DNA of 64,000 nt from Pseudomonadota bacterium (GTDB taxonomy: Bacteria; Myxococcota_A; Polyangia; GCA-2747355): the NCBI GenBank assembly GCA_016711215.1, contig JADJTL010000002.1, forward strand, positions 124,001 through 188,000. Direction: 5' to 3'. Shown piece after piece: positions 8,701 through 15,733 of the stretch (its first letter is position 1; every line of letters starts with the position of its first letter). Both the position numbers and the translations under genes were made by a program. The notes beneath the pieces are model-generated. The model was not told where the DNA came from. It did no database searches and saw only the letters and a program-made list of their open reading frames with translations.

Positions 8701-9904
8701 CCGCGAGAGCCCAGTGCAGGTGACCTCGTTCGGCACGACCGCGCTGGAGCTCGCGCTCGGCGACAACACCACCTGCGTCCGAACGCGCGACGGACGCCTC
8801 TCCTGCTGGGGCCACAACGGTTACGGCCAGGTCGGCGATGGCACCGCCGACACCCGCTTCTCGCCCTACGTGATCACGGCGCTCGGCACCAACGTCGCCG
8901 AGATCGCGGCGGACGATGAGTTCACCTGCGCGCGCCGCTCGGATGGCACGTTGTGGTGTTGGGGCCGCAACGCCTACGGGCAGCTCGGCGATGGCACGAC
9001 GATCCAGCGGCTCACGCCGGTGAAGGTCACCGCCCTCGGCACCACCGCGACGCGCTTCGCCCTGGGCAACGACAACGCCGGCAACCTCCCTGAGGGCAAC
9101 GGGCACGCCTGTGCGCGCCGCGCCGACGGAACGCTCTGGTGCTGGGGCTCCAACGACTGGGGCCAGCTCGGCGACGGCACGACGATCAACCGCCTGCAGC
9201 CGGTCAAGGTCACGGCGCTGGGCACCATCGTCGCCGACGTCGCGACGCACGGCGGCCACACCTGCGCCCGGCTGACCAACGGCACGCTCAGGTGCTGGGG
9301 CAACGGCGGCTTCGGGCAGCTCGGTGATGGCTTGGGCAGCAACAGCAGCCTGCCCCGGGCGGTGACCGCGCTCGGCACCACCGTCGCCGAGGTTGTGACC
9401 ACCGACTGGTCCACCTGCGCGCGGCTGACGACGGGCGCGCTGTGGTGCTGGGGCTCCAACGACGGCCGCCTCGGCGACGGCACCTGGGGTAATCAGTACG
9501 AGCCGGTCGCCATCACCGCGCTGGGCACCACCGTTGCGGAGGTCGCACACTTCGCCATGCACGGCTGCGCGCGGCGCACGGACGGAACGATTGCCTGCTG
9601 GGGCTCCAACGGCTACGGCGCGCTCGGCGCACCCGCGGGCGGCACCGCCATCGTGCCGGTCTCGCTCTCGAGCTGCGGCGATGGCCTCTGTGCGCTCAAC
9701 GAGGCAATCAACAATAGCTGTGCCCTCGACTGCGCCACCACCTGCGGCGACTGCGTCTGCGATGGCGCGCTGGAGACCGCGGCGAGCTGCCCGGCGGACT
9801 GCGTCGCCGGGAATACCTGCACCCCGGCGGTCTGCGGTAACGGCGTCTGCAACGCCGGCGAGAGCTGCCGTGACTGCCCCGCCGACTGCGGCACCTGCTA
9901 CTAA
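5738..9904 (+). CDS. Giant lipoprotein: MNA repeats, conserved domain, two RCC1 propellers
   Basis: A 1388-residue exported protein starting at GTG 5738. A basic start and hydrophobic stretch end in the lipobox LLVGC (Cys33). Residues 54-128 are 24 perfect Met-Asn-Ala units plus one Thr-Asn-Ala. Residues about 130-535 form a domain shared with the gene at 34744 (conserved GYRPF, CGKG, SPRP, GYALD, NPRD, NQCE, WGLP, RRCP). Then come seven RCC1 blades (about 540-890), a Cys-rich CGDG...CPADC insert (about 898-945), seven more blades (about 950-1305) and a Cys-rich tail. Each blade has the pattern HTCAR..DGT.WCWG.N..GQLGDGT with two Cys, consistent with one disulfide per blade outside the cytoplasm. 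Function is unknown; a surface recognition or adhesion protein is an inference. Confidence 0.85.
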   Translation: MLLPQFVRQGGSGTALRVARLGALAALGLLVGCEALVDDSDLAPPPAVRAQASMNAMNAMNAMNAMNAMNAMNAMNAMNAMNAMNAMNAMNAMNAMNAMNAMNAMNAMNAMNAMNAMNAMNAMNATNAITFSNSVPTSVLPHVTFSKFTFEQNAALCPATRMGPVTVAGQPANIVLPRWIVLKKQFERVRVKCADTNLATCGNGVVDAGEACDTGIALGQPGACPTVTLPMDEDFDGNGTFNPAGGIDKTVNYEVFAGLGLACADKGYRPFLLHPVDGPEVQALNGDGTIPSFTTYFRYLCIQSWDVALNKATYRCGKGRVAEGVSGYAVKEGTNSPRPIYLSSLTWKSNVWDKHFQFINGHLASIVEPKQGNTAVAGYALDDAWGLNPRDVHAGTSTKKEADYLAAIAVKTATSRSGVAVSPYNRANVTGGLAFSANELNQCEAGYKSYPDLASKGTLSGIAIDLSVAPWYTQNCTWASDWGLPVLTPQTASGCSVFPIGTAANQALLGLNIGDTTPRRCPSFATCEPGQSCCIGKFAAGSGVSCAVKSDTTLWCWGFNDYGQLGRFDGGTALPGPVLMSAGGAPLTGVLEVAPGLHTCARTSDGNVWCWGANWYGELGDGTYDSRTGPARVTGLGTAPSVDQLAMGLFHSCAKKSDGTVRCWGANGKGELGDGTTINRPNPVQVTAIAANAIQLAAHYAYTCARSKTSQLFCWGANEHGQLGDGTTVARATPTQVTAFGTQVYEVSLGQYHGCARLRDGKAWCWGDNSYGQLGDGTTVSRLTPVVATALTSLTQLAAGSFATCARRSTGELYCWGAGGWWQLGNGSGLYSYPNALTPTKVSALGSTVAEVRVGQDHTCARLIDGTLHCWGVNTGGSLGTGTMALEKTPARARGLSCDCGDGVCSRTETKQSCPADCRDESCGDGRCTGSETESTCGLAQGKTDCRRTPYVEIAVGSHHSCARRSDGTLWCWGQGNMGQIGDGTFLDRESPVQVTSFGTTALELALGDNTTCVRTRDGRLSCWGHNGYGQVGDGTADTRFSPYVITALGTNVAEIAADDEFTCARRSDGTLWCWGRNAYGQLGDGTTIQRLTPVKVTALGTTATRFALGNDNAGNLPEGNGHACARRADGTLWCWGSNDWGQLGDGTTINRLQPVKVTALGTIVADVATHGGHTCARLTNGTLRCWGNGGFGQLGDGLGSNSSLPRAVTALGTTVAEVVTTDWSTCARLTTGALWCWGSNDGRLGDGTWGNQYEPVAITALGTTVAEVAHFAMHGCARRTDGTIACWGSNGYGALGAPAGGTAIVPVSLSSCGDGLCALNEAINNSCALDCATTCGDCVCDGALETAASCPADCVAGNTCTPAVCGNGVCNAGESCRDCPADCGTCY
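5897..6121 (+). repeat. 9-bp coding minisatellite, 24 perfect units
   Basis: ATGAACGCG is repeated 24 times without a mismatch (5897-6112), followed by one ACGAACGCG unit. The unit is 9 bp, so copy-number change keeps the frame and only alters linker length just behind the lipid anchor. All six frames stay open through the array, which produces spurious repeat ORFs (for example Glu-Arg-Asp and Ile-Ala-Phe). Confidence 0.97.
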
Positions 9905-10038
9905 CGCCGAGCCGACCCCCCTAAGCCGCCCTCGACGAGCCCTTGCGCGTCGACGCCAGCTGCGCAACGGTCCACAGTACTGACGCAACCGAGGCGGCGA
10001 CCCGCCCACGGGCGCGGAGGCACAGAGGAGGACCAGCG

Positions 10039-10437
10039 ATGCAGGCTCAGACCTATGGTTACGAGAAGCGGATCACCGGGGCGTCGCTCGACGTGGTGCG
10101 GGCCAAGGTGACGGCGGCGCTCGCCGCCGAGGGCTTCGGCGTGCTGACCGAGATCGACGTCAAGGCGACGCTGAAGAAGAAGCTCGAGCTCGACTTCAGG
10201 CCCTATGTCATCCTCGGCGCCTGCAACCCGACGCTGGCCCACCGGGCCCTCGAGGCCGATCCGCAGGTCGGGCTGCTCTTGCCCTGCAACGTGGTGCTCC
10301 AGCAGGCCGAGGGGGGAATCCTCGTCTCCATCGTCAACCCGCAGATGATGTTCAGCGTCGTCGCCAAGCCCGAGCTGGAGCCGATCGCGAAGGAAGCGGA
10401 CGAACGACTGCGCCGCGTCCTCGCCGCCCTCGGCTAG
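10039..10437 (+). CDS. DUF302 family protein
   Basis: A 132-residue protein starting at ATG 10039 behind GAGGAGG. It has the DUF302 layout: an N-terminal SLDVVRAKVTAALAAEGFGVLTEIDV strand-helix-strand, the central LGACNPTLAHRALEADPQVGLLLPCNVV block with two Cys, and VSIVNPQMM near the end. The family is a small alpha/beta domain of uncertain role, sometimes linked to redox or metal stress. Its TAG stop shares the palindrome CTAG with the stop of the convergent GH130 gene. Confidence 0.85.
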   Translation: MQAQTYGYEKRITGASLDVVRAKVTAALAAEGFGVLTEIDVKATLKKKLELDFRPYVILGACNPTLAHRALEADPQVGLLLPCNVVLQQAEGGILVSIVNPQMMFSVVAKPELEPIAKEADERLRRVLAALG

Positions 10438-11933
10438 CGCTGGCGCGCCGACCCAGCGTGGCGCAGCGCCGCCAGCAGCTCGGGCAACGCGATCAGCGCG
10501 AGGCTGACGCCCTGATCGGAGCAGCCGTAGGGCAGCACCAGGGTGTCGCCGTGGATCATGCCGCCGCAGGAGTAGAGCACGTTCGGCACGTAGCCTTCGC
10601 GCTCCTCGTCGTCCGGCGCCAGCAGGGGCAAGGGTAGCGCACCGATCACCCGCCACGGATCCGCGCGATCGAGGAGCAAGGCGCTCAGCGTGTAGCGCCG
10701 CATCGGCCCGACGCCGTGCGTCAGCACCAGCCAACCCGCCTCGGTCTCTAGCGGTGAGCCGCAGTTGCCGATCTGCTGCAGCTCCCAGAAGCTCGACGGC
10801 GCGTGCAGCGCGGCGACGTCGTGCCAGAAGCGCACGTCGGTCGAGCTCGCGAGGTGGAGGTTCTCGCGATCCTTTCGCGAGAGCATCAAATACTTGCCGT
10901 CGACGCGACGGGGAAAGAGCGCCATGCCCTTGTTCTGGGCCGCCGCACCATTGAGCGTCGAGATCGCGAACGAGACGAAGTCCTCCGTCTCGATCAGCTG
11001 GGGAAAGATCTCGAAGCCGTCGAAGGCCGTGTAGGTCGCGTAGTACTTGACCGCTCCGTCGTCCTCGACGAAGCGAACAAAGCGAGCATCCTCCATCCCG
11101 CGCGTCTCATTCGGCCCGGCGGGGAAGATCACGCGCTCCGCGAGCTCGGAATCCGCGGGGAAGCGCGTGACGTAGCTCGAGGCCGCGAGGACGCGAATCA
11201 GCTTCGCGGTTTCGTAGCGCAGGGCGGGCGGCGCGCCCTCCCGCTCCAGCAACGCGAGCGCGCGCTCCAAATCCTCGGGCGTGAAGCGATCCGCGAGGCT
11301 GCCGAGCACCTCTCGGGAGAGGCGATTATCGGCGCCGAGCTCGGCGAGCTTGGCGCAGAATTGCTTCTTGTCGTAACTCGTCGGCGAGGTGCGCTGCCCG
11401 TTGACGAGCATCGAACCGACGGCGTCGAAGCTGACGTGATTCGCGCTGTCGATCGTGCCAGAGCGGAACTCGATCGACGAGACATGCCCTTCGCCGACCG
11501 CCCGGAGGCTCATCAGGAAGCGGCAAGCGCCGGCGGCAAGCCCGCGCTGATCGGGCGCGAGGACCATCGAGGGGTTGAAGAGCGCGGCGGCCTCCACCGA
11601 ATACTCATGGGTGAAGTAGGCGCCGATCAGCAGCCTTCGCTCGCGACTGAGGCCGGCTCCCGCGGGCAGGTGGTGCGCGACGCGCTCGAAGTGGCGCTCC
11701 AGGAGCTGCTCGAAGGCCTTGTGGCGCGAGGCGAAGTCGGCCATGACGCCGGCGAGCGCCGTGGCGACCTCTGGCTCCGCGAGCGCGAGGATCCGCTCCA
11801 GCAGCAGCAGCGCCCGCGACTTGCCGCCACCCACGATCTCCTCGCCCGGAAGAAAGGGTCTGGCGAGGACCCGGCGCGGATCGGGCCGCAGGACGAACCC
11901 GCTTCGGCTTATCACCAGCCCCGCGCCGCTCAC
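10434..11933 (-). CDS. GH130-family glycoside phosphorylase/hydrolase
   Basis: A 499-residue protein resembling GH130 enzymes, which mostly cleave or phosphorolyse beta-mannosides. Visible family segments are FNPSMVL, EGHVSSIEFRSG, GMEDARFVRF (the GMEDPR-type motif with the key Asp), SRKDRENLHLASS, GNCGSPLETEAGWLVLTHGV and EREGYVPNVLYSCGG. It overlaps the upstream glycosyltransferase gene by 4 nt (ATGA), so translation is probably coupled. The pairing suggests synthesis and turnover of one mannoside-type glycan. Whether it is a phosphorylase or hydrolase, and its exact substrate, cannot be decided from sequence alone. Confidence 0.8.
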   Translation of the reverse strand: MSGAGLVISRSGFVLRPDPRRVLARPFLPGEEIVGGGKSRALLLLERILALAEPEVATALAGVMADFASRHKAFEQLLERHFERVAHHLPAGAGLSRERRLLIGAYFTHEYSVEAAALFNPSMVLAPDQRGLAAGACRFLMSLRAVGEGHVSSIEFRSGTIDSANHVSFDAVGSMLVNGQRTSPTSYDKKQFCAKLAELGADNRLSREVLGSLADRFTPEDLERALALLEREGAPPALRYETAKLIRVLAASSYVTRFPADSELAERVIFPAGPNETRGMEDARFVRFVEDDGAVKYYATYTAFDGFEIFPQLIETEDFVSFAISTLNGAAAQNKGMALFPRRVDGKYLMLSRKDRENLHLASSTDVRFWHDVAALHAPSSFWELQQIGNCGSPLETEAGWLVLTHGVGPMRRYTLSALLLDRADPWRVIGALPLPLLAPDDEEREGYVPNVLYSCGGMIHGDTLVLPYGCSDQGVSLALIALPELLAALRHAGSARQR

Positions 11934-14275
11934 GCCTGAGCCCCTGGCACGCCGCCGGCAAGCGGCGCGAGCGCGTACTCCAGGCCCTCGCCGGCGAGGT
12001 CGAGCATCTCCACCAGCGCGAGCAGAAAGCAGATCGTGCTCTCCGCGCCTTGGTTCTTGTTGACCTCGGTGGCACCGAGCCCGTCACAGCAGCCCGCCGT
12101 CACGGGGTCGTAGAGAGCCACGCCGAGCCGGTTGGCGCCGAGGAACCAGGCGAAGGCCTGACGCATGCGCCGAAGGTAGTGATGGTCTCCCGTGGTGATG
12201 AAGGCGCCCCGAAAGCCGAGCACAAAGGCCGCCGCGTCGATCGCCTGCTCATCAGCGGGGGGCTTGCTTCCGCCGCGGCAATGCCAGCCCGCGTTCCCCA
12301 CCAGGGTCAGGCGCCCCTGCTCGAAGCAGGTACCTTCGAGGAACTCGAGCGACTCGCGCGCCACGCGCAAGCTCGTCCGCTCGCCGGTGACGGCGAAGGC
12401 CTTGAAGAGCGCTAGGGGAAGGACGGCATTCTCATAGGTCAGCGTCGGCTCGAACCAACGCCAGTCGTCGCTGGCCTCTTCCTCGTAGCGCTTGACGAGC
12501 TTCTCGGCCATTTGGCTCAGGCTACGCTTCGCCGCCTCATCGGCGGGTTCGGCGGCGACCAAGCTCGCCAGCCCGAGGATCGTCGAAGCGGTGCCGCGCG
12601 GGCCGAGGTCCATCGCGCGCGGCAGGGCCCGCTCGAGCATCTCCCTCGCGAGCAGGCGGCAGCCCTCGTCGCTGCCGAGCGCGACCGTCGTGCCCAGGGC
12701 CCAGATCGCCCGACCGAGGCAGTCCTCCGAACCGGGACTCAGCGCCTGCGTCCGATCGTAGGCCATGAAGTTCTGGAAGTCGCCCGCCTCCGTCTGCGCG
12801 CAGTGCAGGTAGCTGAGGTAGGTGGTCACCAGCGCCGTGGTCTTGGGGTCGCTGCTCAACCGCGCCGCCTGGAGCGCGACCATCAGGGCGCGCGCGTTAT
12901 CGTCGACGCAATAGCCGCTGTTTCGGGCAGGCACGCTGTAGCGCGCGTGCTGGATCACGCCCGTGTCATCGGTCAGGCGGAGCAGATGATCGAGGCGCAG
13001 CTCGGGGAGACTGCTGGCGCGCAGCGGCCTGATCGGCGTCGACCGCGTCGGCAGCGCTTCCGCCAAGACCCTGCTCCCGAGCGCGAGGTGCGCCCGTCTG
13101 ATCCGCGGCCAGAGCATCGGACGGGTGAACTCGAAGGCGCGGTTGCGGATGCGCTCGATCTCGGCCGGGGAGTCGAAGAGGGCGACCAGCGCGGCGCCCA
13201 AGGCCTCGTGATCGCCGAAGGGAAAGAGCTGCCCATTGCCGTCGTCGAGGAGCTCCGCGGCGTGCCAGTAGGGCGTCGAGACGACGGCCGCGCCCGCCCC
13301 CATCGCGTAGGAGAGCGCGCCGCTCGTGACCTGCGCCACGTTTTGGTAGGGGCTGATGTAGAGGTCGGCGGCCTGCAGATAGTTGCAGAGCTCGTCGTTG
13401 GCGACGAATTGGTCACGGAAGACGACATGCTCGCGCACGCCGAGACGCTCGGCCTCGCGCTCGAGCGAGGTCCGGTAGGCCTCGCCGTGCCAGCGCACGA
13501 TCATCGGATGCGTCGCGCCGACGACGAAGTAGACCACATCGGGAAACTTCGCGACCACGCCGGGCAGCGCGCGGATCACCGTCTCGATCCCCTTATTGGG
13601 TCCGAGGAGCCCGAAGGTCAGCAGCATCCGCCGGCCGGCGACACCGAACTTGGCCTTCAGCCGCTCTGGGTCTCGCGGCGCCATCTCCGGGATCCCATGC
13701 GGGATCAGCGCGAGCTTCTGCTCGTCGACGCCGTAGGACGTCGTCAGTAGCTCCGCCGCCACCTTGCTCATCACGACGAGGCGTGCGCACTCGCGGGACA
13801 TCGTCTGGATGATCGCGCGCTGCGAAGGCGAGGGCTGCTTGAGCACCGTATGCAGGGTGGCGATCGCCGGCGCGCGGAGCGCCGTCAGCAGGTCGAGGAT
13901 GTACGCGCCGTCGTCACCGCCGAAGATGCCATGCTCATGCTGAATGGAGACCAGCCGCACCTCCGAGTAGTTGATGAACTCGGCGGCGCGGGCATAGTCG
14001 CCCCTGCTCCCCTGGCGGATCTCGTACTTCACCTCGGACGGGTACTCGTACCGACCTCCGGGATCGCTGACCGCGATGATCATCGGACAGACGCCCTCGC
14101 TCGCGGCGCCGCCCGCGGCGGAGAGGTCCCGGGTGAAGGTGGCGATGCCGCAGCGCCGTGGCGGATAGGTGCCGATGAAGGCGACGGGCAGCGCTGCGCG
14201 CGGCGGCGCCAACGGGGTGGCGAGGTCCTGGGGCGGCGCGCCGTGTTCTGAGCCTTCACGTCCATCCTGGCTCAT
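11930..14275 (-). CDS. GT4-type glycosyltransferase with C-terminal alpha/alpha-barrel-like domain
   Basis: A 781-residue two-domain protein. The N-terminal 400 residues are a GT-B glycosyltransferase: PRRCGIATFTRDL near the start, IPHGIPE, FGLLGPNKGIE, and the donor-site block SPYQNVAQVTSGALSYAMGAGAAVVSTPYWHAAELL. Residues about 415-760 form a helical domain with NSGYCVDDNARALM, DWRWFEPTLTYENAVLP and NKNQGAEST, like alpha/alpha-barrel glycan-processing domains. There is no signal peptide. It is the first gene of a two-gene operon with the GH130 enzyme. The double architecture suggests one protein both adds and handles sugars; the activity of the second domain is inferred. Confidence 0.82.
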   Translation of the reverse strand: MSQDGREGSEHGAPPQDLATPLAPPRAALPVAFIGTYPPRRCGIATFTRDLSAAGGAASEGVCPMIIAVSDPGGRYEYPSEVKYEIRQGSRGDYARAAEFINYSEVRLVSIQHEHGIFGGDDGAYILDLLTALRAPAIATLHTVLKQPSPSQRAIIQTMSRECARLVVMSKVAAELLTTSYGVDEQKLALIPHGIPEMAPRDPERLKAKFGVAGRRMLLTFGLLGPNKGIETVIRALPGVVAKFPDVVYFVVGATHPMIVRWHGEAYRTSLEREAERLGVREHVVFRDQFVANDELCNYLQAADLYISPYQNVAQVTSGALSYAMGAGAAVVSTPYWHAAELLDDGNGQLFPFGDHEALGAALVALFDSPAEIERIRNRAFEFTRPMLWPRIRRAHLALGSRVLAEALPTRSTPIRPLRASSLPELRLDHLLRLTDDTGVIQHARYSVPARNSGYCVDDNARALMVALQAARLSSDPKTTALVTTYLSYLHCAQTEAGDFQNFMAYDRTQALSPGSEDCLGRAIWALGTTVALGSDEGCRLLAREMLERALPRAMDLGPRGTASTILGLASLVAAEPADEAAKRSLSQMAEKLVKRYEEEASDDWRWFEPTLTYENAVLPLALFKAFAVTGERTSLRVARESLEFLEGTCFEQGRLTLVGNAGWHCRGGSKPPADEQAIDAAAFVLGFRGAFITTGDHHYLRRMRQAFAWFLGANRLGVALYDPVTAGCCDGLGATEVNKNQGAESTICFLLALVEMLDLAGEGLEYALAPLAGGVPGAQA

Positions 14276-14308
14276 CGTCGACGCCTCCGTGCTCGTGTTT
14301 CAGATTCC

Positions 14309-14361
14309 GCTGGCGCCTCGGTGAACGCTGGCGCCTCGGTGAACGGTCACGCCTCCGTGAG
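14309..14361 (-). repeat. 18-bp direct repeats in leader of glycosyltransferase operon
   Basis: GCTGGCGCCTCGGTGAAC occurs at 14309-14326 and again exactly at 14327-14344, with degenerate relatives at about 14345-14361 and 14279-14290. They lie 35-85 bp upstream of the ATG at 14275 on the minus strand. Regulatory binding sites or a leader RNA element are possible; nothing further is visible. Confidence 0.5.
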
Positions 14362-14384
14362 GGGCCCTGGCCGTGCCAGGGCCC
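14362..14384. terminator. Strong 9-bp-stem hairpin
   Basis: GGGCCCTGG (14362-14370), loop CCGTG, CCAGGGCCC (14376-14384). The stem is perfect and GC-rich with no U tract on either strand. It lies between the divergent glycosyltransferase and ChaN-like genes, just beyond the 18-bp repeats, so it could be an attenuator in the operon leader or a binding site. Confidence 0.4.
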
Positions 14385-14595
14385 ACGTTGCAGGCTCGAC
14401 TCGGCCTGAAGCCCGGCGCGATCACGCGCAGGCCCGATTCCGTCGAGCCTACGCTTAGCCTTAGCGTCCTTGTAGTAGCCTTCGCCGGCGCGGGCAAGCG
14501 CGGCGCGCCTGGCCTTTGCCATCGGCCAGGGCGCGTGGCACGAGAAAAGGGTGATCACGCCGCGCGCAACTGGGCTCGTCGCGACGAGGGCAGCG

Positions 14596-15561
14596 ATGAG
14601 CGCGCCTTGGCGCGTGGGCGCCACCTGGCTGCTGCTCGTCGGCAGCCAAGCTGCCCAGGGGCGCGCGCTGGCACAGCCCCTGACGCCTGCCGCTCGGATG
14701 AGCCCCGCGCAAGAAGAGGCAGGTCCTGCGCCCGCGCTGCCCACGCTGCGGCGGATGGCTTCGCCCCGGGCGGCGCTGCGGGCGATCCTCCGCCAAGAGC
14801 AACCGAGCGTGATCGGCATCGGCGAATATCATCAGCGGGCGGGCCAGCGCGGCGCGGCCTCGTCGTTGCACCGCTTCACCCGAGAGCTCCTGCCCTTGCT
14901 GGCGCGGCGGACCTCTGACCTGGTAATCGAGACCTGGATCACGGATGGGAGCTGCGGCGCGACCGAAGCCCAAGTGGTCAGCGACGTGGCCCGGACGATC
15001 GCGCGGCCCGCTCGCACGGAGGACGAGCTGCTCACGCTGGTCAAGCGGGCACAGCACTACCGCATCCGTCCTCAGATCCTGACGGTCGGCTGTGCTGACT
15101 ACGCGCGCCTGCTCGCGCCCGGCGCGGTCGACTACGCCGGCCTGCTCGCGCTGACGGCGAACAAGCTGCGCGAGAAGCTCACGGCGCTGCTGGGCGTCCG
15201 CGCCGATCCGATTCGCCGGGCGGCCGACGACGCGCTGCGTGAGCTGAGCGGCACGCTGGCGGGCGGCCGCGAGCTCGTGCTGGTCTACGGCGGCGCGCTG
15301 CATAATGAGCTGCACCCGACACCCGAGACGGCGACGATCAGCTACGCACCCGCGGTCAGTCGCGCCGCCAACGATCGCTATCTCGAGCTGGACCTCTTCG
15401 TACCGGAGTACATCGAGGAGCCCGACTCGCTCCTGCGCACGGAGCCCTGGTTCCCCCTCTTCGAGCGCGCCTCGTCGCCACGCCACACGCTCTTGATCCA
15501 GCGCGCCGAGCGCTCCTACGTGATCGTCTTTGCGCGGCAACGATCGAGCCACCACCGCTGA
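14596..15561 (+). CDS. Secreted ChaN-like/TraB-like protein
   Basis: A 321-residue protein from ATG 14596, chosen because it gives a proper signal peptide (WRVGATWLLLVGSQAAQGRALAQ). The mature part opens the conserved core with VIGIGEYHQRAG, followed by LVIETWITDGSCG, VYGGALHNE and a C-terminal VIVFARQ. This GE.H / GG..H.E pattern resembles the ChaN (haem-binding, Tiki/EreA-like) fold. Periplasmic or extracellular location is expected. The family assignment is by motif only and substrate is unknown. The next gene starts about 170 bp downstream after a tetranucleotide repeat. Confidence 0.55.
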   Translation: MSAPWRVGATWLLLVGSQAAQGRALAQPLTPAARMSPAQEEAGPAPALPTLRRMASPRAALRAILRQEQPSVIGIGEYHQRAGQRGAASSLHRFTRELLPLLARRTSDLVIETWITDGSCGATEAQVVSDVARTIARPARTEDELLTLVKRAQHYRIRPQILTVGCADYARLLAPGAVDYAGLLALTANKLREKLTALLGVRADPIRRAADDALRELSGTLAGGRELVLVYGGALHNELHPTPETATISYAPAVSRAANDRYLELDLFVPEYIEEPDSLLRTEPWFPLFERASSPRHTLLIQRAERSYVIVFARQRSSHHR

Positions 15562-15590
15562 CCTGCAGCGGCGTCGCGCCCGCCCGGCGT

Positions 15591-15626
15591 GCCTGCCTGC
15601 GTGCCTGCCTGCCTGCCTGCCTGCCT
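15591..15626 (+). repeat. Tetranucleotide repeat (GCCT)9
   Basis: Nine GCCT units with one variant (GCGT, third unit), followed by a 14-bp near-duplication (TGCCTGGGGCTGCA). It lies about 110 bp upstream of the Cys-rich lipoprotein start. Such repeats are prone to slippage; here it would alter promoter or leader spacing. Confidence 0.85.
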
Positions 15627-15733
15627 GGGGCTGCATGCCTGGGGCTGCATTGACAGGCTGGGGACCCGGCGCCAGACTGCTCCTCGATGCACGCCTGCCG
15701 CCCTTTAGTGGCCTTCCGCGAATCGGCGACCCG

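Noticed and set aside
5741..10009. A 1422-codon open frame on the minus strand opposite the first MNA lipoprotein
   Set aside because: It is the high-GC shadow of the real gene; no start signal, no domain, and its repeat (His-Arg-Val) is simply the reverse complement of ATGAACGCG.
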